This document shows positions 11,360 to 23,165 of a DNA stretch of 64,000 bases, one piece after another. Position 1 is the first letter of the stretch; every line of letters begins with the position of its first letter. Below the pieces are notes generated by a model. It ran no database searches, was not told the DNA's origin, and saw only the letters and a program-made list of their open reading frames with translations. Source of the DNA: Schistocerca nitens (Eukaryota > Arthropoda > Insecta > Orthoptera > Acrididae); contig NC_064619.1 in the NCBI RefSeq assembly GCF_023898315.1, forward strand, positions 303,280,150-303,344,149. Direction: 5' to 3'. The translations under genes and the position numbers were made by a program.

Positions 11360-11475
11360 ATCCACTTAAAAATACTCTCCATTACAACTAATACATTTGT
11401 TCCACCCGTACTTCCTCTGTTCAAAGCAGTTTTTGTAGTCATATTTTGAAATGGCTGACAACTCTACGATATTGT
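11360..11475 (-). pseudogene. Mariner transposase C-terminal scrap
   Basis: On the minus strand, one frame reads YKNCFEQRKYGWNKCISC and then NGEYF followed by a stop. This resembles the end of mariner transposases (FxxCFEQWxxRWxKCIxxxGxYFE). Nothing else of the protein is recognisable next to it, so it is a small orphan fragment. Confidence 0.5.
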
Positions 11476-11693
11476 CATATCGGTGTCTTGTCACACTGCT
11501 TTTCATGGAGACAGGTCAGGCGAGAAAGGCCGTGTTCTAAGCAAGCGTCAGAAGCGACCGACAGCCAGCGACGTCTGGATGCGGGACACTCCAGCAACAA
11601 GCATCAGGATCAGGCGAAAAGCTCGGATGTCCTGCGTGCGAGCGACCAACTCACGCTATTAGATGGCTGCTGAGAGCCGACCAGCTGTTTCTA

Positions 11694-13257
11694 CAGGGTG
11701 TTACAAAAAGGTACGGCCAAACTTTCAGGAAACATTCCTCACACACAAATAAAGAAAAGATGTTATGTGGACACGTGTCCGGAAACGCTTAATTTCCATG
11801 TCAGAGCTCATTTTGGTTTCGTCAGTATGTACTGTACTTCCTCGATTCACCGCCAGTTGGCCCAGTTGAAGGAAGGTAATGTTGACTTCGGTGCTTGTGT
11901 TGACATGCGACTCATTGCTCTACAGTACTAGCATCAAGCACATCAGTATGTAGCATCACGAACGTGGTTTTGCAGTCAGTGCAATGTTTACAAATGCAGA
12001 GTTGGCAGATGCCCATTTGATGTATGGATTAGCACGGGGCAATAGCCGTGGCGAGGTACGTTTGCATCGAGACAGATTTCCAGGACGAAGGTGTCCCGAC
12101 AGGAAGACGTTCGAAACAATTGATTGGCGTCTTAGGGAGCACGGAACATTCCAGCCTATGACTCGCGACTGGGGAAGGCCTAGAACGGTGAGGACACCTG
12201 CAATGGACGAGGCAATTCTTCGTGCAGTTGACGATAACCCTAATGTCAGCGTCAGAGAAGTTGCTGCTGTACAAGGTAACGTTGACCACGTCACTGTATG
12301 GAGAGTGCTACGGGATAACCAGTTGTTTCCGTACCAAGTACAGCGTGTGCAGGCACTATCAGCAGCTGATTGACCTCCACGGGTACACTTCTGCGAATGG
12401 TTCATCCAACAACGTGTCAATACTCTTTTCGGTGCAAATGTTATCTTTACGGATGAGGCTTCATTCCAACGTGATCAAATTGTAAATTTTCACAATCAAC
12501 ATGTGTGGGCTGACGAGAATCCACACGCAATTGTGCAATCACGTCATCAACACAGATTTTCTGTGAACGTTTGGGCAGGCATTGTTGATGATGTCTTGAT
12601 TGGGCCCCATGTTCTTCCACCTACGCTCAATGGGGCACGTTATCATGATTTCATACGGGATACACTACCTGTGCTGCTAGAACATTTTCCTTTACAAGTA
12701 CGACACAACATGTGGTTCATGCACGATGGAGCTCCTGCACATTTCAGTCGAAGTGTTCGTACGCTTCTCAACAACAGATTCGGTGACCGATGGATTGGTA
12801 GAGGCGGACCAATTCCATGGCCTCCACGCTCTCCTGACCTCAACCCTCTTGATTTTCATTTATGGGCGCATTTGAAAGCTCTTGTCTACGCAACCCCGGT
12901 ACCAAATGTAAAGACTCTTCGTGCTCGTACTGTGGACGGCTGTGATACAATACGCCATTCTCCAGGGCTGCATCAGCGCATCAGGGATTCCATGCGACGG
13001 AGAGTGGGGTGCATGTATCCTCGCTAACGGAGGACATTTTGAACATTTCCTGTAACAAAGTGTTGGAAGTCACGCTGGTACGTTCTGTTGCTGTGTGTTT
13101 CCATTCCATGATTAATGTGATTTGAAGGAAAGTAATAAAATGAGCTCGAACACGTAAAGTAAGCGTTTCCGGACACATGTCCACATAACATATTTTCTTT
13201 CTTTGTGTGTGAGGAATGTTTCCTGAAAGTTTGGCCGTACCTTTTTGTAACACCCTG
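11694..13257 (+). mobile_element. Mariner-type transposon with about 100-bp inverted ends
   Basis: The ends are inverted repeats of 100-125 bp. The left begins cagggtgttacaaaaaggta at 11694 and the right gives the same 20 bases on the minus strand from 13257. Only a few mismatches occur in the first 95 bp. TA lies at 11692-11693 and 13258-13259. Length is 1564 bp. Both ends plus a nearly open transposase make it the best preserved autonomous-type transposon in the window. Confidence 0.95.
11984..13027 (+). pseudogene. Mariner-type transposase with one in-frame stop
   Basis: From ATG 11984 to TAA 13025-13027 the frame is open for 347 codons except for TGA at 12371-12373, in the context ALSAAD-stop-PPRVHF. 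The N-terminus holds a helix-turn-helix region (ILRAVDDNPNVSVREVAAV to HVTVWRVL, about residues 75-110). Catalytic residues are visible in IFTDEASF (first D), FMHDGAPAHFSRSV (second D) and PPRSPDLNPLDFHLW (third D). There are about 41 residues between the second D and the D of PLDFH, which would suit a DD41D-like group; this naming is tentative. The only defect seen is the stop codon, so the inactivation is probably young. Confidence 0.93.
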
Positions 13258-13329
13258 TATAAGACGACGCCCCTAAACTGCAGAATATTGTAGCTGGAGA
13301 GTATGGCTACAAAATTAGCTTTACTTAGG

Positions 13330-13497
13330 AAAATAAAGCGAAAAGGCGTGCTGTGCATGAAATTTACAAAGGGAGGAATCTTCATGGAGAATTTCATAAT
13401 TAACGTCATCAACTACGAAGATCGCCAGATAAATTCTTCGAATACACGACAATGAGCAGAGGAGCATTCGACTATCTCATCAATCAATTAAAGAAAA
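13330..13497 (+). pseudogene. PIF/Harbinger-like nuclease N-terminal scrap
   Basis: Frames here read KRRAVHEIYKGRNLHGEFHN, a stop, then LRRSPDKFFEYTTMSRGAFDYLINQLKKN (written as it falls around the stop). The pattern of 'xxEFHxLxxELRxDPxKFFxYxRMSxxxFDYLLxxI' is characteristic of the start of Harbinger-type transposase-derived nucleases. The catalytic DDE part is not found downstream. It is a fragment. Confidence 0.55.
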
Positions 13498-13596
13498 ATG
13501 TTTTTTTACATGATCAAGAACTTGTAACAGCCGATAAATGTGGAAGAAAGACTGACTAACCTAAATATGAAGATCGAGCGCAACACACTAATTAGC

Positions 13597-13665
13597 TGTG
13601 GTGTAACGGTAGCGTTCCCGGTATGTGACTGCGGCTAAGGGCCTGGGTTCGATCTGTCCTCCCGC
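13597..13665 (+). repeat. tRNA-like sequence, probable SINE head or tRNA pseudogene
   Basis: The stretch shows a tggtgtaacggtagcg A-box-like block and gggttcgatctgtcc as B-box-like block about 45 bp later. The 5' and 3' arms do not pair as a clean acceptor stem, so it is unlikely to be a working tRNA. Confidence 0.4.
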
Positions 13666-13699
13666 CTCAAACAATCAAGTATAGTGATCTAAAGCTGTT

Positions 13700-16100
13700 T
13701 CTTCTCAATAATGTCAGTGTTACAAAATGCTTTTGCACTACACCATCTGACATACTCACAAATCCAAATAGTCGAAAGTATTTCCAACAGTACAACCACT
13801 GATTTCCAAACATGCGTGTTTGTTAAAAAGGCAACGTTTCCTTCTTGTCATGCAGTGTTCCGTAGCATCTAGGTATACTTCATTATGTGTACTATATTGC
13901 GTTAGGATACATGCTTTACTTAGTGAAAAGTGTCTTTTAATCATAAAATTTGAATGCTTTCCTTTATTATGTGCTTTACAAAATGTATATATTGTATACT
14001 CACATTCCCCTCTCTCCTCCTTTTATAAGGTGACATTGCTTTTCAATTTGCCCTTTAGTTTTTGCGGTATAAAATTTTTTTTCCACTTCTGTAACATCTG
14101 TCATGCTGGTCTCACTCATACCATCCCAATTTACATTGCTGACAAAAGAAAGAAAATCCGACAAGTATCCACAACGTGCCTGTAGCATCATAAAGTGCAC
14201 CACACACACAAAATCTTAACTCAATAATCAGTGAAGTGTTGAGCTAGATATACGTGTATTACGCCTGTCCTGAAATGTTTTATCTACAAAAAAACAAATG
14301 GCCATGGAAATCGACTTGAGGAAGAACAATTAGAGAAAATCAAAGACGGAAAAGAATATAGAAACGAAAAACTATAAAAATGATGGTAATGTTTACTAAC
14401 TGTAGGAATATAATAGCTTAATAGACAAAAATGGTAAGAATGTATCGTTGTTAGAAATTTTTTACAAATATATATGATTACAAAAAGAAGCAGCTGACTC
14501 AGCTACAGTTCTGTCTACTAAGTTTTATGTATATTGTTTACACCTCATCGCTCAGTATATTTTTAAGGTCTTGCCAAAGTGCTTGATCTTTAAATGTATA
14601 CACGCCTATCCCAGTATATCACACACATTAAATTCCTAATAAATTGCAATGAACAAACATGACATTTTACAGATATTTGATGTTGCGACAGTAATTCATC
14701 AGCAGTCGGTGTTAAGGCCAAGCGTTTCAGTTAATCTAAATAGACTGTAAAATTGAAGTATACAAAATTCTTGAAAAGAAAGTCATACGTTTTGTGAAAT
14801 GATTTGCCTAAAAGAATGAATTTAAAAAATCAGTTAAACGTTTTATGCACCTTATCTTCTGTTCAAGATTTCGAGCATCATTCAGAGGGCGGTAGAACAT
14901 GTTCCTGATCTATTTATTTCTTTTACACAAATCATTTCATTAATATTTGACCGTTTACTTTCATTTTTTATTTTCATGTTTTATTCGGAAAGGTTGATCT
15001 TACTTACTCCTCGTTTGCCTTCCTAACATCTTCTGTTCTCAAAAATCCCAACTTTGGTACTTCATTAGAAGGAAGTCTAAAAATAGCTAGACTTTGAACA
15101 GATGAACTTTATAGCACTCCATTTACATAGCGTGGCAGCAGCTTTTCGTGAAATATTTCAATTTTGCTTAATCTCAGTAATGTTTTACTTAATTACTCTG
15201 GTTACTTTCATGCAGTTAATATTTTCATGCAAAACTAGGCATCACTTTTATACCCGTTTACCTATTTGTTTCTCTTTGTTTGGCTATGAAAATTCTGAGA
15301 GAGGCTCATGGTGTAATTTGAAGGGGAATCTTGTTTTCGCTCTGGTCACGCGTTTACTAAAACGTATCGAGCGTTAATGATACGACAAACTAGTCCTTTC
15401 TGCGTGCTTCCATTTTCAAAAAACGTTGTTTCGATACCTTGAATCGTTTATGAGATGCTACGATTTTTATGACCACTTGATTCCCGAAGCGCAGGAAAGG
15501 ATTCGGACGTGCCGCGAGCAACATGTCCGCGGATATAACAACCAATATCTCAAGAATGAAACGAGATATCATTCCGGTCTCAACTTTAAATACAATTTAG
15601 ATGTACTGGCTACATTTCACACGCAATAATTTATGGCCTTAAATGAACTGTACGGAAAGTCAACGCAATTTGATTTTACCTCCGCAAATTCTTAAATATT
15701 TCGAGCAGCGATGTACTCCATTTCGTGCAACACAGTAACTATGACGAATAACGGAAATAAATTCAGACCTTTATCGAGGAAAGATATCAATCTATAGGAT
15801 GCGGAAGAACCAAATCTTTTCACTGAATAGTTTTCGTAAAATCAGATGACAAGTATTTTATAGCTGCCGTCTTGTCCGCTCCAGTGCTTAGCCGAGAAGA
15901 CAAGTTGCTGTCGCTCTCAATGTCGCGCAAGCTGCAGCGACAAGATACTATCACGTTTGAATCCGAAGGTCGCCACTTGTAACAGAGAACAGGCAGCGCC
16001 ACGAACGTCGCCCACACAGGACACATCCACAACCGTGTCAGTGGTGGTGTTTCGTCGTCTGAAGCTGTCGCGTGTTGTCGGTCGCTTCTGCCGCTTACGT
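13700..16100. other. No recognised gene
   Basis: AT-rich sequence with short open frames at 13820-14185, 15102-15377 and 15426-15629. None shows a motif, signal or family resemblance that I recognise. A host exon cannot be excluded without transcript data. Confidence 0.4.
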
Positions 16101-16119
16101 AGGACGTGGAATAAGGTGC

Positions 16120-16220
16120 GTGGTGCAGCGAAACCATGCCATCTTTAGCCAAAAAGTGTCTAACAGAGATGGCTGTGTGCGCAGGTGCGTTGTCATGGTG
16201 GAAGTGCGGGAGAACGAGTC
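16120..16220 (-). pseudogene. Mariner transposase scrap with second catalytic Asp
   Basis: On the minus strand a frame reads HFHHDNAPAHTAISVRHFLA followed by KDGMVSLHHAPYS. This is the conserved mariner block around the second catalytic D (HHDNAPxHTAxxVxxFL). The expected PDLAPCDFFLFP that carries the third D is lost after APYS. Upstream similarity fades beyond 16225. Confidence 0.7.
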
Positions 16221-16229
16221 TCCTGTCTT

Positions 16230-18755
16230 CCGTTAAAATTCACTGATCCGAGCTCAAAGATAACCCACTAATCTCTGACAGTTAATCAATTATCTGTCGA
16301 CGGCCAATGTGCTCAAGCTCTTGAATTTTTTCAACATTTTAATCGATTCGAGCAGTCGCTATTTTAAAATCGATAAAACCATTAGTACACCGGAATTTTT
16401 CATATAGCGTCATCTGGACAAGCGCTTTCAACGGTTAAACACATTCAGCAGCGTTTTTACTGAGTAGAAAACAATATTTCAGAGGTGCACGTTGATCACT
16501 TACACTTTCCATCATAAAAAATGAATCGAGAGAAAACAGTGCTATGAAAAACAATCACTTCAGCTGAACAGAACAAGCCAGGTCGACACAGGCGCCACCG
16601 AATTGGTAATGAGTTGCGCTATACACGACTAGCGGCAGAAATACGTATTACGCGATCTCCGCCCATGGCAAGTTCTTCCACTTTTTTTTCGCCTCGTATG
16701 CCAGAATTAAAGACGACAACGTTCTCGGAATGGGAGCAGATGCAGACAAGATGTTAAAACGAAGGAGAATACTACCACCACCATTTTCGTTTTGACGCAA
16801 AGTGAAGTACAGAGAAAAATGTGTTCAACCTATTGACGGAGGCAGACACAGTAATGGCCAGATATCTGTACACGGCGTTGTTAAGGCCGCCAGTATCATA
16901 TGTTTGTTCAAGAACACGCCTTAGGCCACTAAATCGGTCACTGCAACCCAAGGCCGTGAAAACGGTATAGGGACTTCCGGTAACCGATCTTAGTTTGCCG
17001 CCAAGCCACTGGGTGACTGCAAGTTCTTTCACAGCGTTTTGATATTGGTTAATGTAAATTCCTGCATATTTGTTTTGTTATGTTCAAAACAGGAGATGAT
17101 ATTCTACAGATTTACGCAAATATGTTCCTTATTACTGCTATCAGTGAGTATTGCACTATTTCAATTCAATTCTAAGGATTTAACTCGTATTCTCTTAGAT
17201 TTTTGCTGAATCTCTAATTTGGAGTGGTGTAAAATACGCCAGTATTTGTGTTTGGTTCGTATAAAATACAAGCAGGTATCACCAGATGATGTTTTCTTGA
17301 CTCACGTGAATTTGTTCCTGCTTTGCGAATCTCCATGGACTGCTCGATTTTACTGCTGTGTTAAGTACATTGCCCTTATTCTACTTTGTTTCTGTTCACA
17401 TACGTTTTTCCAACAACGATCACATAATGGAGAACTCCACGTTAGCAGTTTTGACACATTTGCTATTCAACCTTGTTACGTCTTGTAGTAACGATCTTCG
17501 TGACGTTTTAGCAATACCCACCGCTTTATAAAGTGAAACCGTACCAAAAACGGTGCGTTTTGGAGAGATCTTTAACGCAGTGCATCATTTAAAGTGCAAA
17601 TTTTCCTAATAGGGATATATCAATACGAAGTCCATCAAGTACGGCACATTACCTTCGAAACACTGAAATCTAGATTCCTCTCCGCGATTTGTTTTGTTCA
17701 GCCAATCACAGTGCAGAATCAGAGCACAAGGTACATTATGTAGTCAGCCCATCACATTACACTATCGCTTAACGAACACTCGGAAAAGCATTAAGCAGTC
17801 AGCACGAATAAAATGGGCATTGTTAATGTCTCAAAGTAATATACAAACTGTCGGGTACCAAGGGATACCGTGATTTCATATACCTATAATGGCGGGGGGA
17901 AGTGACGGCGCCGGTTTCCTCTAGAGACTAGTTATATTTGCAGCATTTTTCAATGGAACTTTTGAGTTAGAGTTGAGATGGTTGGAGACAGTTTACTCCC
18001 CTCAACGAAAAAGTAAAATAACATTTCCTTCGAGTGATATACTCTACAGATCACGTACTGAGCCAGATAACCCACAAAGTGTTCAATCCAGCTGACACTT
18101 CGCGGGGTGGCATCTCTGATGTCTCGCTGCACTCTCTGCACGTACTGCCTATCTAGTGAACCTGTAATGATCGTTGTCCAACGGAGGATCTTTTCTTTGG
18201 TTATTCTTACCAGGACATCCTAGACCATTCTTCAACGGGTTCAAGATAGACTTCTTTCGACCCTTGCTGAATACCACCAAAAAAACCTTGCCGACGATTT
18301 TGTGGCCTGTACTACGTATCCGTCCCCCAAAACTCGGCTAGACTATATCCACGAGTCCTGATCCTCTTAACTGTCGTAAACTGTTTTAATCACCTACTCG
18401 ATACACACTTCACGAGAGAACAAGACCGTCAGACACCGCACTCTTCGAGAGACCGAAATATGAGAAAAGTCTCTCCCCCTTTTGATAACACGTGGAGATC
18501 CACTTGGCGCAAAAGTCGTAGATTTTTCTGGCTGTCATACATAGAATACCTGACCAGTTACCAATTCGCGCAATCTGCTTGAATGTGCACTGCGTGTTGA
18601 CAATGTGCCGACCTTCATGCACTTTGCCTTGGCGCCAGCAAAGGAATGAATCCTAAATCGCCAAGAAGGTAAACGGATCGCGACTTTTCGGCAGTCTGTT
18701 GTTCAACCAACTACTACCATAAGCTGTCTTTACTCAGCCTGTATAATCCCACTTC
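16230..18755. other. No recognised gene
   Basis: About 2.5 kb without a family I can name. Open frames such as 16772-17032 (minus) and 17219-17488 (plus) lack motifs. The sequence just left of 18756 may contain more of the duplication whose partner lies outside the window. Confidence 0.4.
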
Positions 18756-18903
18756 ACCAAGGAGACTTCCACTACTAATAACTTTAGACAATATGCGGTA
18801 AATAATGTGGTCAGAGCACAATGCTTATTGCTTTGCTCCTTTGTTTCCTTCATTCTTTCATGACGTAACAGACGTACCTAATTCTCAGATATATATTACT
18901 TTC

Positions 18904-19107
18904 GCCGGCCGGTGTGGCCGAGCGGTTCTAGGCACTTCAGTCCGGAACCGCGCTGCTGCTACAGTCACAGGTTCGAATCCTGTCTTCGTCATGGCCGTGT
19001 GTGATGTGCTTAGGTTAGTCAGGTTTAAGTAGTTGTAAGTCTAGGGGAGTGATGACCTCAGATGTTAAGTCCCATAGTGCCCATAGTGCTTAGAGATATT
19101 TGAACCA
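18904..19107 (+). mobile_element. tRNA-derived SINE, copy B private
   Basis: It has the head gccggccggtgtggccgagc with A box, B box caggttcgaatcctg at about 18968, and tail ending ttgaaccat. It interrupts sequence that is continuous in copy A at about 140 (atatattattttctg). Imperfect 9-bp duplications attactttc and attattttc flank it. The 3' tail carries a small internal repeat (cccatagtg twice). Confidence 0.92.
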
Positions 19108-19149
19108 TTACATTATTTTCTGTATCGCTTAGTACACAGTCATCTGCCA

Positions 19150-20425
19150 CAGTACTACTTGAACTATGCTCTTTGGACCTTGCTGACCACAACCTTGATA
19201 ACCGTGACATGTTCTGAAAGAAAGATTACAAACGTCACTGCTCTCTACATTACTGCAGAAGATTATTAAGACTTTGTTTATAATTGTGGAGTCTCCCCTA
19301 AATCATATGGCCTTCCGAAGAAACACAAGGAAAGTGTTCCTCTTAGGCCAATATTGTGAGTAACGCTGGTGGTCTGACATATCGTGTAGCAAAGCAGCTT
19401 CCTACTCCCTTAAGCCCAGTAGCCGGACGTTGTAAGCGTGACAGTAAGAAGTCGGCTCGCATCTTAAGTCGATTAGAAATATTGCATCTGGATGTCTGAT
19501 GTTTTGGTAAATTTTGATGTGGTGTCTCTCCTCACTCACGTTCCTCTGTCTGATTCGTCATGGTTAACTGAGATTAGCCTTGGTGCGTATTAACGAACCT
19601 GTTTAGACATGTATGACTTCCGCTTTCTTCTTATTCAATGACCAGTAACATAAGAAAAAAGACCGAGTAGTGATGAGATGTCCGTTGTCATCTATTTTTG
19701 CTAATCTGTTTGTGGATGACTTCGAGGAACGTTGCTTGGAATCGGTGACATTGACACCTGTGTGGCGTTTTTAGATATGAAGACGATATCGTTGATATGC
19801 GGCCTCATGATATTGAGAATTTAAACCGCTTTTCAGAACATCTGAATTTAATCTATATCGCTATATTTCACGACGGAGGTTGGAAAGGGTGGCTGCCTTC
19901 CATTCCTTGATGTGTTGGGGAGAAGGGGCTGGCTCTGAGCACTATGGGACTCAACTGCTGAGGTCATTAGTCCCCTAGAACTTAGAACTAGTTAAACCTA
20001 ACTAACCTAAGGACATCACAAACATCCATGCCCGAGGCAGGATTCGAACCTGCGACCGTAGCGGTCTTGCGGTTCCAGACTGCAGCGCCTTTAACCGCAC
20101 GGCCACTTCGGCCGGCGGGGAGAAGGGGGGTAGATCGCAGATGGGAAGATGCCGTTTATAGAAAGCGATCTCACATCGCATTGTGTCATTTTTTTTTTTA
20201 TCTATAGGCTGACAGTTGTCACGACTCGACACAGGGTAAAGGTGTAAAGCGTACCTTGGTTCATAATATCTACATCGTCTCAGACGCTGAAAGTCTTTGA
20301 GCTGTGTCAGCCCATTTTGAAGTCACCTTTAGATAGAACGGTTACACTGAAAGACATATCAGACGTTCGTTGTACTATCAGCTAACGGTTCACCTGGTGA
20401 AGGATAATAATACTGAGGTGGCACG
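19150..20425 (+). pseudogene. Penelope-like RT relic (copy B)
   Basis: This is the counterpart of the relic at 187. It keeps the YGLPKKHKE-VPLRPIL block near 19305-19350 and the single copy of the 185-bp linker unit at about 20230-20425. It is broken by many stops and by a SINE at 19931-20116. It supplies the unexpanded state of the tandem array. Confidence 0.75.
19931..20116 (-). mobile_element. tRNA-derived SINE inside the Penelope-like relic
   Basis: The minus-strand element has head gccggccgaagtggccgtgc, B box ggttcgaatcctgcc and tail through agttctaagttctagggga to cagagcc. Flanking ggggagaagggg at 19917-19928 and 20117-20128 is a 12-bp target-site duplication. Copy A is uninterrupted at the matching place near 940. 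Confidence 0.95.
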
Positions 20426-20488
20426 AAAGCCAATGGCATTTTGTGTTACACAAGAAGCATTTCCAACAGGAATGGTAGCGTTTTGCGG

Positions 20489-21260
20489 AAATACACTACG
20501 TGATCAAAGGTATCTGGACACCCCCAAACACATACGTTTCTCATATAAGGTTCATTGTGCTGCCACCTACTGCCAGGTATTCCGTATCAGCGACCTCAGT
20601 AGTCATTAGACATCGTGAGACAGCAGAATTGGGTGCTCCGCGGAAGTCACGGATTTCTAACATGGTCAGGTGACCAGTTGTCACTTGTGTCATATGTCTG
20701 TACGTGAGATTTACACACAAAGTCCACTGTTTCCGATGTGAACGTGAATTGGAAACGTGTAAAACACGTATAGCACAAAACTTACACGTCGATCTCGTCT
20801 GTTTGACTGCCAGAGACCGCAGGCAGTTGAAGAGGATCGTAATGTGTAATAGGCAGACATCTATCAAGACCATCACAAAGGAATTCCAAACCGCATCTGG
20901 ATCCACTGCAAGTACTATGACAGTTTGGCGGGAGGTGAGAAAACTTGGATTTGAAGGTCGAGCGGCTGCTCATAAGCCACATATCACGCCGGTAAATGCC
21001 TAACGACGCCTCGCTTGGTGCAAGGAGCTTAAACATTTTAGACTGAACAGTGGAAAAATGTTGTGCTGAGTGACGAATAGCGGTATACAATGTGGCGACC
21101 CGATGACAGGACGTGGGTAAGGCGAATGTCCCGTGATTGTCATCTGCCAGCGTGTGTATTGCCAACAGTAAAATTCGGAGGCTGTGGTGTTATGGTGTGA
21201 TCTTGTTTTCATGCAGGAGTCTTGCACCCCTTTTCTTTTGCATGGTACTATCATATATAT
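20489..21260 (+). pseudogene. Tc1-like transposon relic (copy B)
   Basis: The Tc1 left end tacactacgtgatcaaagg begins at about 20489 and is not interrupted by a SINE, unlike copy A. The transposase remnant from about 20700 includes RDRRQLKRIVMCNRQTS, VRKLGFEGRAAAHKPHITP and, after a stop at 21001, RRLAWCKE. The SDES catalytic region has decayed to VTNS-like sequence. It is truncated at the same place as copy A. Confidence 0.85.
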
Positions 21261-21492
21261 GATCATATAAATGGTCTTATAAATAGATTTTGCTTAAATT
21301 CTGCGTGGAATCCTACTCCTTTCATTGTAAAGAAACAGAAGGACACAATTATTGCTGCCTCACCTGGTGGTTTTTAAAATTATGTTGGTAACTTCTGACA
21401 TCGTTCATCTTTCGTTGTGTAGTGGCTCTGGGATGTACATCTGTGTGTGTGTTATATTTCCGAATATTATCTGCAAACCGAGGGTTTCAGTT

Positions 21493-22541
21493 TGTAAGGG
21501 GTTCATTAGGGATTCATTACTATTCGCTAGCGCACTTGAGCAGATGTAATTTCGATGGATTGCTCACGCGCTGCCTGCGATATGGAATATCTATGCTACA
21601 ATTAAATCGCAGGTCAGAGCAGTGTTGCTAGTAAGTCGAGTTTAGTAGCTCGCAGACAGCAGTCGCGTTTTGTAGCTCCCACAGAGCACTTGAGTTCTGG
21701 AGTTCGGACAGGGTAGTTCAGCGGTTGACTTGTGTTGGGCCGTTCGTGCAGAACGATGGCAGTGCCTGAGCGATGTAATATAAGGTAAAAAATATATGTA
21801 TTATTGTTCTTTGTTGCCGCGCATATGTTAATTGCCACAACTGATTTAACCACAATTGTAACGTTAAAGTTCCATATAATTCCTTGCAGAAATGTTTCAA
21901 TAATAAGTTTTGTTCTGAAGAAAACTTGTGTCAGTCATTTATCTGAGTTTAAAAAATTTACGAATTTTTCCAGTGCATACTCATGTTGATTAAGAAAAAG
22001 AAAATCAGTTGTTTTCCTACAAATTAAAATTTAGTGGCCAGCACTGCACTGGGCTGTGCCAAAAATTTGTTATAGGAGCAGTTACATATATAGAGTTATC
22101 CGGCGACATCATTGTGAGGTAAGAATTTTTCTGGACAAGCGGTTCTAGGCGCTACGGTCTGGAACCGCGCGACCGCCACTGTCGCAGCTTCGAATCCTGC
22201 CTCTGGCATGGATGTGTGTAAAGTTAGGTTTAAGTAGTTCTAAGTTCTGGGGGACTGATGACCACAGCAGTTAAGTCCCATAGTTCTCAGAGCCATTTGA
22301 ACCATTTTTAAGAATTTTTCAATTTATTCAGGGTGATTTCACAGGGCCATGACGCAGCGCTGCTGACGTCAAAACTTATTGATCTCGATATGCAGTCAGT
22401 CTTTAATGGAAGGTCACATTAGAACTCGAAATTTTGTTATTGGAAAGAAATTTTTCTATAAGTAACTTAGGCGAGATTTTTCTGTTGGGAGGTTACACTA
22501 AACGTGAATATTATAATTATTTTTTCTGTTTGGAGGTTACA
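21493..22541 (+). mobile_element. Solo LTR, copy B private
   Basis: Copy A reads straight through tttcagttccct at 3810-3820. In copy B the same spot is split: tttcagtt, then 1049 bp starting TGTAAGG and ending GTTACA, then agttccct. The TG...CA ends and the 4-bp duplication agtt (21489-21492 and 22542-22545) define an LTR. No internal retroelement sequence is present, so it is a solo LTR left by recombination between two LTRs. The 4-bp duplication would suit a Gypsy-type element. A SINE is nested at 22132-22309. Confidence 0.92.
22132..22309 (+). mobile_element. 5'-truncated SINE nested in the solo LTR
   Basis: It starts inside the A box (tggacaagcggttctaggcg), keeps a B box with one change (cagcttcgaatcctgcc) and ends agccatttgaaccattttt. 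The 11-bp duplication aagaatttttc lies at 22121-22131 and 22310-22320. It is the youngest layer at this spot. Confidence 0.93.
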
Positions 22542-22839
22542 AGTTCCCTTTCACAGCGCTTACTTGTTGCAGTTATTCCTTAAAAGTGACTGTGTGTGCA
22601 CCTGTCGAAATATCAGCAGTTGTCGAAGATCTTACAAGACTGCATTACCAGACATTAAGTTTTCTGTGACGTACACACCGTCGGATCTCCTGACTTTGAG
22701 GCTCACTACAACAAAGTCGTTGTCAGATGGACGGAATTAATTAGCCCGCTATGAGATATGGTGTCGATAACCTTTATCAGCTTCATTTATGTCTGTTATG
22801 AATCGAGAGCAATTTTGATCCTTCAGCTTTCAATAGGAA

Positions 22840-23165
22840 GTGAAAGGATCTCATTCTAACGGGTATGGGCATATCAGCGCACACTCCGCTGTAGAGTGAA
22901 AATTTCATTCTGGGGTATGAGCATAGTCTCAGACAATAATCACCTACTACAAAGCGATTTATCGAACAGTTTGTATTTCCTCTGATTTTGAGACGATGCA
23001 GGCTACTAATGTTCAAAGATTCGAAGATAGAGACATTCGCTGTGAGCGGGTTTTGATTCAAGTCAATGGCGAAAGTTAAAAATCTGGACCAGGGTTACAA
23101 CATGGATCTCCTGCTCTCCAGGCAGCAACTCTGACCACTAAGGCATCCAGACACAGTGGCCATCA
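22840..23165 (-). mobile_element. tRNA-headed SINE-like repeat (copy B)
   Basis: This is the collinear counterpart of 4120-4445, with the same minus-strand head around 23090-23160 and the same cactctacagcggagtgtgcgc block at about 22875-22900. Its version of that block is closer to the motif I remember than copy A's. Confidence 0.6.

Noticed and set aside
18900-19000. Possible functional tRNA genes at the many gtggccgagcggt / ggttcgaatcc sites
   Set aside because: A and B boxes are present, but the arms do not pair as a full cloverleaf and every case is followed by the same SINE tail.
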